A stretch of DNA of 64,000 nucleotides from Burkholderiales bacterium (GCA_016196925.1 JACPWS010000011.1:1-64000); one strand, 5' to 3'. Shown: positions 33,999 through 43,780, counted from the stretch's first letter. Translations and numbers: made by a program. The notes: a model not told the origin generated them from the sequence alone.

Positions 33999-35843
33999 GT
34001 GCCTAAGATACTCTGGGTGTTGTCGCCCCTGATGCTGTACGCCGCTTATCTGGCCTGGCAGACCTGGCGCGGCCGGGCGCCTTCGCGCCTGGGCTTGAAT
34101 ATACAAACCAGCCTGTTGTTAATCGCCTATCTGCTGGGCACCGCCAGCCTGGGCGTGTTCTGGGTCGCCAATCAGCAATTGCCGGTATTCGACTGGCATT
34201 ATCTGTTCGGTTATTGCACCTTGCTGCTGGTGGCTATCCATCTGTTTTTCAACTTGCCCATGGTCTTGCAATGGTTGCGGCGCGGCCCGCAGCGCCGGAC
34301 ACCAGCCGGGTCGGGGGCGCTGACGCTGGGCAAGGCCCTGGGCCTGGTCGCCGTGCTGGCGGGCGTGTTCTGGCTCGGTACGCGCCATGGCGTCAATCAG
34401 CTGAGTTTCGTCTGGGGCGCCGGCGGCGACGCGGTGGCGGGGACGGCGGAGGCGGTGATACGCTATCACGAGTTTTCTTCCGAGTCGCGCGGCGGCGTAT
34501 TCCGCCGCGCGCAAGGGGTGGAGTGGGGCGTGGCGCCGCCCGAATTCAAGCATTATCCGGCCGCGCCCGGCATCGCACTGGAAAAAGCCAATACGAATCA
34601 GCGCAGCCTGGGCGCGGCCCTGCGCGCGCCATGGCCGCGTAGCGAGCGGCTGAGTCTGGCTGAGCTCGGCGAACTGCTGCATCTGGCTTCCGGCGTCACC
34701 GCCAGGCGCGGCGGCAACAGCTACCGCGCCGCGCCGTCTTCCGGCGCCCTGTTTCCCAGCGAACTGTATCTGCTGGTGCGCAGCGTGCAAGGCTTGACGC
34801 CGGGGCTGTATCACTACGATCCCGAACGGCACAGGCTGGAGCTGATCGCCGTCGATGCCGCCAGCTCCGCCGGCTTTGGCGCGGCTGAGGATGCCGATGT
34901 GCTGGTCTTGCTGACGGCCGTGTTCCGCCGCACCGGCTACAAATACCGCGACCGCGCTTATCGTTACGCGGTGGCCGATGCCGGTCACTTGCTGGAAAAC
35001 CTGCGTCTGGCGGCGCATGCGGCCGGCATGCGAGCGCGCCTGTTAAGCCGCTTCGACGAAGCGCAGGCGGCCAGTGCTTTGGGCGTCGATGGCGTACAAG
35101 AAGGCGTGCTGGCGATCATGGATTTGCGGCCGGCCGGCGGCGCGCCGGCCGCAGCGGCCCAGCCCGGCCTCTATCTGGCGCCGCCGGCGCCGCGCGCGGC
35201 AGACGCTCAGGCGCTGGGCGTGACCGGCATGGCGCAGCAAGCGACTTCCCTGCGCTTGCTGGCGCCGCCCGCCGGGAGCGGCGGCCTCGCCTTGCCGCCG
35301 CCGGCCGCGGCCGGCCAAAACTTGTATCGCACCATCGTCAGTCGGCGCAGCCAGCGCCGCTATGCGGCCGCGAGCGTGCCGTTGGCGACGCTGGCGTCCA
35401 TCCTGGCCGATCTGCGGCAGGCGCCGCAATTGTCGGAGGCGATTCAGGTCCATCTGGTGGTGAGCCGCGTCGCCGGCCTGGCGCCCGGCGTGTATCGCTA
35501 TCTGGGCGACCATAGCCTGGCGCTGGTGCGCGCCGGCGAGTTTGCCGCCGCAGCGCAGTCGGCCGCCTTGTCGCAGGATGTGATAGGCGGGGCGGCCGTG
35601 GTGCTGGTGTTGGCGGCCGCGCGCCAGCCCATGCTGGCCGACGGTGCGCGCGGTTACCGCCACGCCTATCTGGAAGCCGGCATGGTGAGCGAACGCTGGT
35701 TGCTGGGCGCGGTCGCGCGCGGCTTGGCGGCATGCCCGGTAGGCGCGTTTTACGATGACGAAGCGGCGGTGCTGATAGGCGTGGACAGCAAGCGGCACTG
35801 GGTCTTGCATTTCGCGGCGCTGGGCTGGCCGGCCGGGAAATAG
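33999..35843 (+). CDS. Membrane-anchored tandem SagB-type nitroreductase
   Basis: A 614-residue protein. Four transmembrane helices fill residues 1-130, with histidines in WHYLFGY and LLLVAIHLFFN on neighbouring helices, as in cytochrome-b-like DUF4405 domains. Two SagB/ThcOx nitroreductase domains follow: about residues 150-385 (SYRAAPSSGALFPSELYLLVRSV, GLYHYDPERHRLELI) and about 440-614 (RRSQRRYAAASVPLATLASILADL, YLEAGMVSERWLLGAVARGLAACPVGAF). SagB-type domains bind FMN and oxidise azolines in some peptide pathways. No azole precursor or cyclodehydratase gene is near. The GTG start at 33999 is preceded by GGCAGG; the protein has no better start. Confidence 0.78.
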   Translation: MPKILWVLSPLMLYAAYLAWQTWRGRAPSRLGLNIQTSLLLIAYLLGTASLGVFWVANQQLPVFDWHYLFGYCTLLLVAIHLFFNLPMVLQWLRRGPQRRTPAGSGALTLGKALGLVAVLAGVFWLGTRHGVNQLSFVWGAGGDAVAGTAEAVIRYHEFSSESRGGVFRRAQGVEWGVAPPEFKHYPAAPGIALEKANTNQRSLGAALRAPWPRSERLSLAELGELLHLASGVTARRGGNSYRAAPSSGALFPSELYLLVRSVQGLTPGLYHYDPERHRLELIAVDAASSAGFGAAEDADVLVLLTAVFRRTGYKYRDRAYRYAVADAGHLLENLRLAAHAAGMRARLLSRFDEAQAASALGVDGVQEGVLAIMDLRPAGGAPAAAAQPGLYLAPPAPRAADAQALGVTGMAQQATSLRLLAPPAGSGGLALPPPAAAGQNLYRTIVSRRSQRRYAAASVPLATLASILADLRQAPQLSEAIQVHLVVSRVAGLAPGVYRYLGDHSLALVRAGEFAAAAQSAALSQDVIGGAAVVLVLAAARQPMLADGARGYRHAYLEAGMVSERWLLGAVARGLAACPVGAFYDDEAAVLIGVDSKRHWVLHFAALGWPAGK

Positions 35844-35903
35844 GGCAGGCAGCACCGCGCTCGGCCGCTGAGCCCCACAATTGCCGTGTTTTTAGGCTTT
35901 TAT

Positions 35904-35979
35904 GGGGGAGTATGCGATAAAAATGCCTTGTTGTCAGCGATTTTAAAGGCGTTGAAAATATACTCCATCCCAGTATGCT
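35904..35979. repeat. ~80-bp dispersed palindromic element, copy C
   Basis: The left end is GGGGGAGTAT (35904-35913). The right end is AATATACT, a seven-base C-rich core, and AGTATGCT (35957-35979). The inner TTTTAAAGGC and AAAATATACT segments match copy A. In this copy the left G-run is inverted relative to copy A. It lies between the SagB-type gene and the DedA-rhodanese gene. Confidence 0.72.
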
Positions 35980-35988
35980 AGGGCGCTT

Positions 35989-36954
35989 TTAAGCCGGCCG
36001 GCCGGCGCTCCGAGCCGGAATCAGCAAGCCGGGGTGCTGGGCGGCCAGCGCTTGCCAGGCGGCAAAGCCTCCGCGCAAAGGGTAAGCCTGGCTATAGCCT
36101 AGGCCCTGCAACTGGTGCGCCACGAGCACCGCGCCGGCATCTTGCGGGCAGGCGCAGATCGTCACGATCGGGTAATCCTTGGCTACATCGGGCAGCGACA
36201 GGGCGATGCTCTGATAGTCGCTCAGATGGGCTTGCGGAATGCGCCCGCTCTCGGCCACCAGGCTGGCGCCGCGCAGATCGATGAGGTAGGGCGGACGCGG
36301 GCCGGCCAGCGCCGCCAGCACTTCTTCGGTGCCGACGTGAGGCATGGCGGCCATGCGCTCGAAACGATGTTTGCGCCAGAGTTTCCAGCCCATCCAGACG
36401 GCGATCAGCGCCAGCACGATCGCCGCCAGCCGTACCCCGTGTTGCGCCAGCAAGGCCAGCGCCTGTTCTATCTGCGCTTGCAGCGCGTAACCGGCCAGCA
36501 AGGCGATGCCGGACCACAGGGCGGCGCCGATGGCAGAAGCGAGAAAAAACGAGGTGCGCGGCATGCCCAGCGCGCCGGCCACCGGCGGCGCCACGGTAGA
36601 AAAGCCGGGGATGAATTTGCCGAGCACCAGCGACCACACACCCCATCGGTTGAAGCGCGCCTCGGTCTGGTTGACGCAAGATCTGGGATTGATCGACAGC
36701 TTGCACAGCAGCGACAGCACGCGGTAACCGAAGCTGCGCCCGGCCTGATACCAGGCCCAGTCAGCCAGCAACGAAGCAATCACCGCCGCCAGCAACAACC
36801 AGCTCAGACCCGGCACCCCGCCGGCGCGGCTGGCGGCCAGCATCATGGTCGGCACCGAAGGCAGCGGCAGGCCCAGTTGCTGCAGCAAGACATTGACGAA
36901 CACCAGCAGGCCCTGGTCTTGCGCGATAAGCTGACTGAAGTAATGACTGTTCAT
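35989..36954 (-). CDS. DedA-family membrane protein with C-terminal rhodanese domain
   Basis: A 321-residue fusion. The N-terminal DedA/SNARE-associated region (about residues 1-190) carries LGLPLPSVPTMMLAA, DWAWYQAGRSFGYRVLSLL and KFIPGFSTVAPPVAGALGMP; DedA proteins act in lipid scrambling and membrane homeostasis. The rhodanese domain (about 215-310) has YLIDLRGASLVAESGRIPQAH and a candidate active cysteine in TICACPQDAGAV. It therefore combines membrane and sulfur-handling modules. The ATG at 36954 was preferred over one at 37032 because the extra N-terminus does not fit. Copy C of the palindromic element begins just past its stop. Confidence 0.85.
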   Translation of the reverse strand: MNSHYFSQLIAQDQGLLVFVNVLLQQLGLPLPSVPTMMLAASRAGGVPGLSWLLLAAVIASLLADWAWYQAGRSFGYRVLSLLCKLSINPRSCVNQTEARFNRWGVWSLVLGKFIPGFSTVAPPVAGALGMPRTSFFLASAIGAALWSGIALLAGYALQAQIEQALALLAQHGVRLAAIVLALIAVWMGWKLWRKHRFERMAAMPHVGTEEVLAALAGPRPPYLIDLRGASLVAESGRIPQAHLSDYQSIALSLPDVAKDYPIVTICACPQDAGAVLVAHQLQGLGYSQAYPLRGGFAAWQALAAQHPGLLIPARSAGRPA

Positions 36955-37169
36955 GGACTTTCCCGTGCTGGCGGTGTAAATATGCCAGCCGATTTTAGCG
37001 CAATGCGTTTCGCCTGGCTTGCACCCTGGCAAAGCAATGTCGCACCGCAGGCTGGCGGTTTTGCCGGAAAGCGCAGGCTTCCTTTACACTAGCTGCTGCG
37101 GGGCGTCGCAACGTAGTCTGCCCGGCAGCGAAGAAACTTTTAATTCTTAAAAACACAATAAGACACTAT

Positions 37170-37622
37170 ATGCATAGGTTTTTGCCGCCGCCCGCGGTCG
37201 TCGCCCTGATCGCCGCGCTGATGTGGGGCAGCGCAGCGCTGCTGCCGGCCGGACAATTTCAATTCGCCGGACAAGCGCGGCTGGCGCTGGGGCTGGCGTT
37301 GGCGGCCGCCGGACTGATGGCGGTCGCGGCGCTGACCTTCATGCATGCGCGCACGACGATCAACCCCTTGCGGCCGGAAAAAGCCAGCCATCTGATCACA
37401 AGCGGCATTTACCGCTACAGCCGCAATCCCATCTATCTGGCCGATTTATTGTTGTTGTGCGCTCTGGTGCTATGGCTGGGCAAACTGTGGAATCTGGCTT
37501 ACCTGCCGGTATTCGTCGCCTGGATACAGCATTTCCAGATACTGCCGGAAGAGCGGGCCTTGCGCCGCCTGTTCGGCGCGTCTTACCGCGACTACTGCGC
37601 CAGGGTCAGGCGCTGGTTGTAA
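37170..37622 (+). CDS. Isoprenylcysteine carboxyl methyltransferase-like membrane protein
   Basis: A 150-residue protein with four to five transmembrane helices and the signature HLITSGIYRYSRNPIYLADLLLL followed by ILPEERALRRLFGASYRDYCARVRRWL. This is the ICMT/PEMT-like group of S-adenosylmethionine-dependent methyltransferases, which methylate lipids or prenylated molecules. The substrate is unknown. It lies upstream of the PhzF gene, with 57 bases between. Confidence 0.85.
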   Translation: MHRFLPPPAVVALIAALMWGSAALLPAGQFQFAGQARLALGLALAAAGLMAVAALTFMHARTTINPLRPEKASHLITSGIYRYSRNPIYLADLLLLCALVLWLGKLWNLAYLPVFVAWIQHFQILPEERALRRLFGASYRDYCARVRRWL

Positions 37623-37679
37623 CACTGCCGGCCTCGGGCGCCGGCCATGCCGCTTATCCATTAATAAAAACCTCATCCT

Positions 37680-38555
37680 ATGACGACCTATCCCTATCGC
37701 CTGCTGAACGTGTTCGCCGAAGCGACTTTCGGTGGCAATCCCCTGTGCGTGTTTGAAGACGCGACCGGACTCAGCGATCAGCAGATGCAGGCGCTGGCCC
37801 TGCAATTCAATTTATCCGAAACTGTGTTCCTCCTGCCGTCCAAGCTGGCCAGTGCGCGTATGCGGATTTTTACGACCGGGCATGAAATGGCGTTCGCCGG
37901 CCACCCGGCCCTGGGCACGGCGCAGGTGGTGCACGATTTGTTGCAGACGGGCGATGCGCTGACGCTGGAATGCCGGGCCGGTGTGGTGCCGGTGTCGCTG
38001 CGGGACGGCGTCTGGACCTTCAGCCCGCCCAACGCCGGGGCGCCGCAAGTGATGAGCTGCGAATTGTCGCCGGCGCAAGTGGCAGCCTTGCTCGGCTTGG
38101 CGGAACATGATCTGGCGGCCGAGCCGCTATGGGTGAATACCGGCAGCGATCAATTGCTGGTGCCGCTGAAAACGGCAGAGGCGGTGCGCCGCGCGCAGCC
38201 GGACAGCGCCGCGCTCGCGTATTGGCCGGCTAACAGTCTCGGGCGCAAGACGGCCTATGTGTTTGCGCCGGACGGGGCGGCGCCGGCTGCGGGAGAGCGT
38301 TTGCCGCTGCTCGCGCGTTACTTCTTTGCCAAAGTTGGCGGCGGCGTGGCGGAAGACCCCGGCACCGGCTCGGCTTGCGCCAATCTGGGCGGCTGGTGGC
38401 TTCATAGCGGGCGCCGCCTGCCGGCCAGTTTGCTGATTTCACAAGGCGAGCAGGTGCAGCGTCCCAGCCAGCTTTATCTCGACATCGGCGCCGACAGCCG
38501 GATACGCGTCGGCGGCCGGGTGCTGGAAATCGGCCGCGGTGTGATACAAATCTAG
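37680..38555 (+). CDS. PhzF-family isomerase/epimerase
   Basis: A 291-residue PhzF protein. Markers are [20 protein letters not shown], the catalytic glutamate in [26 protein letters not shown] and the phosphate/glycine loop [17 protein letters not shown]. PhzF enzymes catalyse proton shifts in small hydroxy or amino acids; the physiological substrate here is unknown, and no phenazine genes are present. Confidence 0.92.
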   Translation: MTTYPYRLLNVFAEATFGGNPLCVFEDATGLSDQQMQALALQFNLSETVFLLPSKLASARMRIFTTGHEMAFAGHPALGTAQVVHDLLQTGDALTLECRAGVVPVSLRDGVWTFSPPNAGAPQVMSCELSPAQVAALLGLAEHDLAAEPLWVNTGSDQLLVPLKTAEAVRRAQPDSAALAYWPANSLGRKTAYVFAPDGAAPAAGERLPLLARYFFAKVGGGVAEDPGTGSACANLGGWWLHSGRRLPASLLISQGEQVQRPSQLYLDIGADSRIRVGGRVLEIGRGVIQI

Positions 38556-38698
38556 AAAATGCCCGACAAATCCACAGAAAGCGCAGAAAGCGCAGAAAGC
38601 ACGGGAAGGGCGGGCGTAAATCCTTTAAAATAGCGGTTTCCCCCAACACAGATGGGTATCCGCTCGCCAGCGACGCGGCCCATTGCAGGATAAGCCCT

Positions 38699-39814
38699 AT
38701 GAGCATGTCAACCACCCTGGAAATCGTTGCCGAATTGCGCGCCGGCCGCATGGTAATCCTGGTCGATGAAGAAGACCGCGAAAACGAAGGCGACCTGGTT
38801 ATGGCCGCCGAATTCGTGACGCCGGAAGCGATCAATTTCATGGCCAGGTTCGGCCGCGGCCTGATTTGCCTGACATTGACCGAAGAGCGCTGCGATCAGC
38901 TGAACCTGGCGATGATGACCAGCCGCAACGGCACTTCTTTCGGCACCAATTTCACGGTCTCGATAGAAGCGGCCGAAGGCGTGACCACCGGCATCTCGGC
39001 CGCGGACCGCGCCCGCACCGTGCAAGTCGCCGTCGATAAAAACGCGACGGCGAACGATATCGTGCAGCCGGGACACGTGTTTCCGCTGAAGGCGCAAAAA
39101 GGCGGCGTGCTGATGCGCGCCGGCCATACCGAAGCCGGCTGCGACCTGACCGAACTGGCCGGCCTGACGCCGGCTTCGGTGATCTGCGAAATCATGAAGG
39201 ACGACGGCACCATGGCGCGCCTGCCCGACCTGATAGCATTCGCCCAAGAGCACGGCTTGAAGATAGGCACGATTGCCGACCTGATCCATTACCGCAGTCA
39301 GACCGAAAGCATCGTCGAGCGCGTGGCCGAACGCGCCATGCATACCGTGTACGGCAGCTTCCAGGCCGTGGTGTATCGTGACAAGCCGAGCGGTGCTGCC
39401 CATCTGGCGCTGGTGCATGGCGAGATCAGCGGCGACAGCGAGGCGCTGGTGCGCGTGCATCAGCCGGTTTCCATCCTCGACTTGCTGGAAAGCCAGGTCA
39501 CTACCCATTCCTGGAATGTCGCCTCGGCCATGGCGGCCGTCAAGGCGTCCGAATCGGGCGTGATCGTGCTGCTGAACTGCGAAGAAACCGCGGAACAGAT
39601 GTTCGACCAGTTCAAGGCGCTGGAAACGCCGGACACGCGGCCGCAGAACCGCGCGGCGCGCATGGACTTGCGCAATTACGGCATCGGTGCCCAGATTTTG
39701 AAAGACGTAGGCGTACGCAAGATGAAGTTGCTGGCCAACCCGCGCAAGATGCCGTCCATGACCGGTTTCGACCTCGAAGTGGTCGGTTATCTCGACAAGC
39801 CGGGCGCGCATTAA
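38699..39814 (+). CDS. ribB: 3,4-Dihydroxy-2-butanone 4-phosphate synthase with degenerate RibA domain
   Basis: A 371-residue fusion. The N-terminal RibB domain is complete ([35 protein letters not shown]) and makes dihydroxybutanone phosphate from ribulose 5-phosphate for riboflavin. The C-terminal half looks like GTP cyclohydrolase II but has no zinc-binding CX9CXC motif: the stretch [20 protein letters not shown] replaces it. The C-terminal part is therefore probably not a cyclohydrolase, as in the RibBX form seen across Proteobacteria. ribH and nusB follow. No FMN riboswitch motif was seen in the gap upstream. Confidence 0.94.
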   Translation: MSMSTTLEIVAELRAGRMVILVDEEDRENEGDLVMAAEFVTPEAINFMARFGRGLICLTLTEERCDQLNLAMMTSRNGTSFGTNFTVSIEAAEGVTTGISAADRARTVQVAVDKNATANDIVQPGHVFPLKAQKGGVLMRAGHTEAGCDLTELAGLTPASVICEIMKDDGTMARLPDLIAFAQEHGLKIGTIADLIHYRSQTESIVERVAERAMHTVYGSFQAVVYRDKPSGAAHLALVHGEISGDSEALVRVHQPVSILDLLESQVTTHSWNVASAMAAVKASESGVIVLLNCEETAEQMFDQFKALETPDTRPQNRAARMDLRNYGIGAQILKDVGVRKMKLLANPRKMPSMTGFDLEVVGYLDKPGAH

Positions 39815-39877
39815 GGCTGTGAGATTTTCCGAATATTTCCCGAATAATTTAAGCGCAAACGCGCAAGAAAGAACAAC

Positions 39878-40375
39878 ATGACAGTAGGACACTACGAAAA
39901 AAATCTGGATGGCGCCGGCGTACGCGTCGGTATCGTGCAAGCCCGTTTCAACGAAAATATCGGCAACGGTTTGCTGGCAGCTTGCCTGGGAGAATTGGCG
40001 CGGCTCGGCGTGCTGAACGAAGACATCTTGCACGTTACCGTGCCGGGCGCGCTGGAAGTGCCGCTGGCTTTGCAAAAGATGGCGGAAACCAATCAATTTG
40101 ATGCGCTGATCGCGCTCGGCGCGGTGATACGCGGCGAGACTTACCACTTCGAGCTGGTCTCTAACGAATCCGGCGCCGGCATCACCCGCGTTGCGCTGGA
40201 CGCCGGCATCCCGGTGGCGAATGCCATCCTGACCACGGAAGACGACGAGCAAGCCGAAGCGCGCATGCGCGAAAAAGGCGCCGATGCCGCCCGCGTCGCG
40301 GTCGAAATGGCGAACCTGACGCTGGCCCTGGAAGATCTGGCCGAAGCGACCGAAGATGTGCATTACGACGCCTGA
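39878..40375 (+). CDS. ribH: 6,7-Dimethyl-8-ribityllumazine synthase
   Basis: A 165-residue enzyme that joins the four-carbon product of RibB to the pyrimidine to give lumazine, the riboflavin precursor. Motifs [53 protein letters not shown] are intact. It follows ribB by 63 bases and precedes nusB by 81, the usual riboflavin-nusB block. Confidence 0.97.
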   Translation: MTVGHYEKNLDGAGVRVGIVQARFNENIGNGLLAACLGELARLGVLNEDILHVTVPGALEVPLALQKMAETNQFDALIALGAVIRGETYHFELVSNESGAGITRVALDAGIPVANAILTTEDDEQAEARMREKGADAARVAVEMANLTLALEDLAEATEDVHYDA

Positions 40376-40456
40376 ACGCTACGCCATGCCGGATGAAATA
40401 CGGCTAGACCGCAGCAAGAACGCAGCAAGACCAAGCAAGTGAATTAAGAGAGAAAT

Positions 40457-40918
40457 ATGAACAGTAAATCCCAACACGCCAATCCCAGCAAAAGCCGCTC
40501 GCCGCGCCACCGTGCGCGCGAGTTCGCGCTGCAGGGTTTGTATCAGTGGCTGCTGAATAACGAAGATTCCGGTGTGATCGACGCTCACATCCGCCAGGCG
40601 CACGGCTTCGACAAGGCCGACCGCGAGCATTTCTATGCGCTGCTGCACGGCGCGATCAACCAGTCCATCGCCTTGCGCGAAGAGATCGCCCCCCTGATAG
40701 ACCGTACCATCGCCGAGCTCTCGCCGATAGAACACGCAGCCTTGCTGATCGGCGCCTACGAGCTGAAAAATCATAGCGAAATCCCATATCGCGTCGTGAT
40801 CAACGAGGCGGTGGAACTGGCCAAATCCTTCGGCGGCCTCGATGGCCACAAGTATGTGAACGGCGTGCTCGATAAGCTGGCCGCCAAGCTGCGCCCGAAT
40901 GAGGTCGTCGCTAAGTAA
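40457..40918 (+). CDS. nusB: Transcription antitermination factor NusB
   Basis: A 153-residue all-helical protein ([53 protein letters not shown]). NusB with NusE binds boxA in rRNA leaders to prevent premature termination. The AAGAGAGAAAT sequence before the ATG is a plausible ribosome-binding site. It is followed by a strong terminator. Confidence 0.97.
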   Translation: MNSKSQHANPSKSRSPRHRAREFALQGLYQWLLNNEDSGVIDAHIRQAHGFDKADREHFYALLHGAINQSIALREEIAPLIDRTIAELSPIEHAALLIGAYELKNHSEIPYRVVINEAVELAKSFGGLDGHKYVNGVLDKLAAKLRPNEVVAK

Positions 40919-40938
40919 GCGTTTTTTAGAAGAAATAT

Positions 40939-40979
40939 CAACGCCTTATTTTTCTGGAAAGAAATAAGGCGTTTTTTTG
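40939..40979 (+). terminator. Intrinsic terminator of the ribB-ribH-nusB operon
   Basis: A stem of about 12 bases, AACGCCTTATTT with AAATAAGGCGTT, is followed by a run of seven T residues, 20 bases past the nusB stop. Confidence 0.9.
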
Positions 40980-41010
40980 TAACTATTCAGCCGGAGATGA
41001 AAATCCTTTG

Positions 41011-41078
41011 CCGCAGAGGCGCAGAGAACGCAGAGGAGTCCAAAAAAGCTTTTCTCTGCGTTCTCTGCGCCTCCGCGG
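41011..41078. repeat. Long GC-rich inverted repeat
   Basis: Two arms of about 25 bases, CCGCAGAGGCGCAGAGAACG and following on the left and the near-perfect reverse complement on the right, surround an 18-base spacer. Related CGCAGAAAGCGCAGAAAGC runs occur at 38576-38600 upstream of ribB. The arms are widespread as an intergenic repeat in other proteobacterial genomes and produce spurious small reading frames. Confidence 0.8.
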
Positions 41079-41159
41079 TTAGCGTTTTTGTGCTATCGAC
41101 GGCGATGCATACAGAATGGGTGAACAGTTACGTTTTTTTAGGTTTTGTCAGGTGTAGCT

Positions 41160-42326
41160 ATGGAAAACAATCTCGCGTCCCGCTTGAATAATATCGCCCC
41201 GTTCCACGTGATGGAACTCATGAAAATGGCGGCAGAGCGGGAGGCGCAAGGCCAGCATCTGATCCACATGGGCATAGGCGAGCCGGACTTTACCGCACCG
41301 CCGGCGGTGCTGGTGGCGGCGAGTCAGGCCATGGCGGACGGGCGTTTGCAATACACCGCGGCGCTCGGCGTGCCGGCCTTGCGCGAGGCGATTTCCGCGC
41401 ATTACCGGCAAACCTACGGCTTGAATATACCGGCTGCGCGCATCGTCGTCACGGCCGGCGCGTCGGCTGCCTTGCTGCTCGCTTGCGCCGCCTTGGTGGA
41501 GCCGGGAAGGGAAGTGCTGATGCCCGATCCCTGCTATCCGTGCAACCGCCATTTTGTGGCGGCGTTCGAGGGCAAGGCCAGGCTGATCGCCAGCGGCCCC
41601 GAGCAGCGTTTTCAATTATCCGACGAGATGCTGCGCCAGCACTGGGGCGAGAACACCGGCGGCGTCTTGCTGGCGTCGCCCTCGAACCCGACCGGCACCT
41701 CGATTGCGTCCGCTGAGCTGGCGAAAATCATCTCCAGCGTCAGGCAGCGCGGCGGCTTTACCATCGTCGACGAGATTTACCAGGGCTTGTGTTACGATGC
41801 GGCGCCGTTTTCCGCCCTGTCGCTGGCTGAGGACGTGGTGGTGATCAACAGCTTCAGCAAGTATTTCAATATGACGGGCTGGCGGCTGGGCTGGCTGGTG
41901 GTGCCGGAAAGCATGCTGGCTGCGGTCGAAAAGCTGGCGCAAAACCTGTTCATTTGCGCCTCTTCGGTGGCGCAGTACGCGGCGCTGGCTTGCTTTGCGC
42001 CGGAGTCGCTCGCCATTTACGAGGCGCGCAAGGCGGAATTCCGCCGCCGGCGCGATTACCTCGTGCCGGCTTTGCGCGAACTCGGTTTCGGGGTGCCGGT
42101 GATGCCGGACGGGGCGTTTTACGTGTATGCCGATTGTTCGCGCTTTTCCGACGACGCGGACCGCTTTGCCAAAGAAGTTTTATATCAGGCTGGGGTGGTG
42201 ATCGTGCCTGGCCTCGATTTCGGCCCGTCCACCGCAAGCACGCATGTCAGGATTTCCTACGCCAATTCGCTGGAAAATTTACAGGAAGCGGTAGCGCGCC
42301 TGCGTTTGTTCCTGGCTAAGAAATAA
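41160..42326 (+). CDS. PLP-dependent aminotransferase (class I/II)
   Basis: A 388-residue fold-type I aminotransferase. PLP lysine is K234 in VVINSFSKYFNMTGWRLGW; PSNPTGT (substrate carboxylate/PLP pocket) and HMGIGEPDF are present. It is close to aspartate/alanine aminotransferases but the amino-acid specificity is not decided. ATG 41160 follows AGGTG at a good distance; an upstream TTG at 41145 is less likely. A terminator lies just downstream. Confidence 0.9.
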   Translation: MENNLASRLNNIAPFHVMELMKMAAEREAQGQHLIHMGIGEPDFTAPPAVLVAASQAMADGRLQYTAALGVPALREAISAHYRQTYGLNIPAARIVVTAGASAALLLACAALVEPGREVLMPDPCYPCNRHFVAAFEGKARLIASGPEQRFQLSDEMLRQHWGENTGGVLLASPSNPTGTSIASAELAKIISSVRQRGGFTIVDEIYQGLCYDAAPFSALSLAEDVVVINSFSKYFNMTGWRLGWLVVPESMLAAVEKLAQNLFICASSVAQYAALACFAPESLAIYEARKAEFRRRRDYLVPALRELGFGVPVMPDGAFYVYADCSRFSDDADRFAKEVLYQAGVVIVPGLDFGPSTASTHVRISYANSLENLQEAVARLRLFLAKK

Positions 42327-42351
42327 GAAAACCGCCGATTGGCGGTTTTCT
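42327..42351. terminator. Intrinsic terminator after the aminotransferase gene
   Basis: GAAAACCGCC pairs with GGCGGTTTTC around a GATT loop, with A- and T-rich flanks. It can serve both the rightward aminotransferase gene and the convergent transglycosylase gene. Confidence 0.8.
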
Positions 42352-42377
42352 TATCGGGTGGGCAGATTTGCAGCAGC

Positions 42378-43298
42378 TTACAGCGCAGCGATCTGTTCCT
42401 TTTTGCTGTCGGCCGTCGTTTTGGCTTCGTTGGAGTCGGCTTTGCGGGCTGGCGCTAAGTTTTGCGCCGGAGCGGCGGCAAAGAAAGTAGGCACGTTCTT
42501 GCCGGCAGAGACGTCTTTCAAGCGTTTGTATTCGGTTAACACGCGTGAGCCGTAACCGGCGTCACTGTCGGCATCGGCGGCGCCCACATACATTTTTAAG
42601 CCGGCTTCGACCGAACCGGCGCGTGCCACGTAATCTTTCAAGATCAGGGCGCCGACCTTGATATTGGCAACCGGATTCAGCGCCGCCTTCACGCCGCCCA
42701 TTTCCTGGAATTTATCATGATGGACTTTGGACATGACTTGCATCAGCCCCTGCGCGCCGACCGGGCTTTCGGCAAACGGATTCAGGCCCGATTCTATCGC
42801 CATCACGGACAGGATCAGTAAAGGATCGAGCTTGATTTCCTTGGCGGTCAGGTAGGCGGCCGACACCAGCATATTGGTGGCATCGTTGGCAACGCGATAG
42901 CGCTTTGCCAGCCAGCGCGTGACCCATTGCTGTTGCCGCTGATTGCCGAGTATCCTGGCGTCTTCATCGGGCGTGGCGATCTTTTGAATTGCCGTATCGG
43001 CGCTGCCCTGAGCGGGAGCCGGCATCAGCGTGGCCAGGCTAGGCGGAGCAACCGGCTCTTCTTCAGCCTCTTCGGCGATGGTGTAGGGGGAAAGGTCCCT
43101 GAATTTGTCGGTCAGTTCGGGATTGATGAACATCATCGCCAGCGCGGCGATGGCAGCCACACCCAAGATCGTCAACAGGTGGCGGGCGGTGGCGATAAAA
43201 CCGTTGGTGGTATCACGCGCGACCAGGGTCAGCGTGTGGCGTTTGTCGGCAGCGCTGAGGCCGCTTTCTTGTACTGCTAATATAAAACGTTGAAACAT
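42378..43298 (-). CDS. Lytic transglycosylase (SLT domain)
   Basis: A 306-residue protein with one membrane anchor (LLTILGVAAIAALAMMF) and a C-terminal goose-type/SLT domain: the catalytic glutamate lies in VMAIESGLNPFAES, followed by PVGAQGLMQVM and the NIKVGALILKDYVAR region. It should cleave the glycan strand of peptidoglycan to anhydro-muropeptides. The ATG at 43298 has a perfect AGGAGG upstream; the longer frame from 43352 lacks support. Confidence 0.9.
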   Translation of the reverse strand: MFQRFILAVQESGLSAADKRHTLTLVARDTTNGFIATARHLLTILGVAAIAALAMMFINPELTDKFRDLSPYTIAEEAEEEPVAPPSLATLMPAPAQGSADTAIQKIATPDEDARILGNQRQQQWVTRWLAKRYRVANDATNMLVSAAYLTAKEIKLDPLLILSVMAIESGLNPFAESPVGAQGLMQVMSKVHHDKFQEMGGVKAALNPVANIKVGALILKDYVARAGSVEAGLKMYVGAADADSDAGYGSRVLTEYKRLKDVSAGKNVPTFFAAAPAQNLAPARKADSNEAKTTADSKKEQIAAL

Positions 43299-43780
43299 GT
43301 TACCTCCTGAATCTTCGCGATGCATTGCCGGCCCTTGCAGAGCCGTGCGCAAACTGTATTAATCCGCGAATCAGAAACATCGTCTTCGTCGCAAGGCGCG
43401 AGCGGAAGACGCCGGAGTCGTTTGTCAAGTCAAGCCGGTTGGGCTTGGTCATGGAGCATCCAGGGACAAACAACTTTTTTCGGGTTAAGGCAGACGCCTT
43501 GTGAAAACAATCCTTACAATGTTGTGTGGGGCCCGATCCCCGTGAATGATGTTACCGTTGGGCGTTACTTTCTGGTTTTGAAAGCGGCGGAAGTCATTAA
43601 CCTCTTCATCAAGTTGGGCGAATTGTAGGGGTGGTTTTATATCGAGTCAATACTATCAAAGCTAGTTTTAATTACTTTTGTATCTTAAGAATTCTGCTGC
43701 ATCGCAACAAAAGTCAATAAAATCAAATACTTGCCGGATTTACCTTGACTAACTAGTGCAAAGCGACAAAAAAGCGAAAA
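43299..43780. other. Gene-free stretch of about 480 bases
   Basis: The stretch lies between the divergent transglycosylase gene and ubiD. No reading frame resembles a known protein and I see no structured RNA. The part nearest ubiD (about 43640-43770) is AT-rich and probably holds its promoter. Confidence 0.4.

Noticed and set aside
38556-38698. Possible FMN riboswitch before ribB
   Set aside because: None of the conserved FMN-element segments were found in the gap.
40997-41191. A 64-residue reading frame (RRGAENAEESKKAFLCVLCASAV) upstream of the aminotransferase gene
   Set aside because: It lies almost entirely in the long inverted repeat at 41011-41078, which produces the same spurious frame in many genomes.
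43320-43628. 102-residue frame between the transglycosylase and ubiD genes
   Set aside because: No recognisable domain, unusual composition, and no ribosome-binding site.
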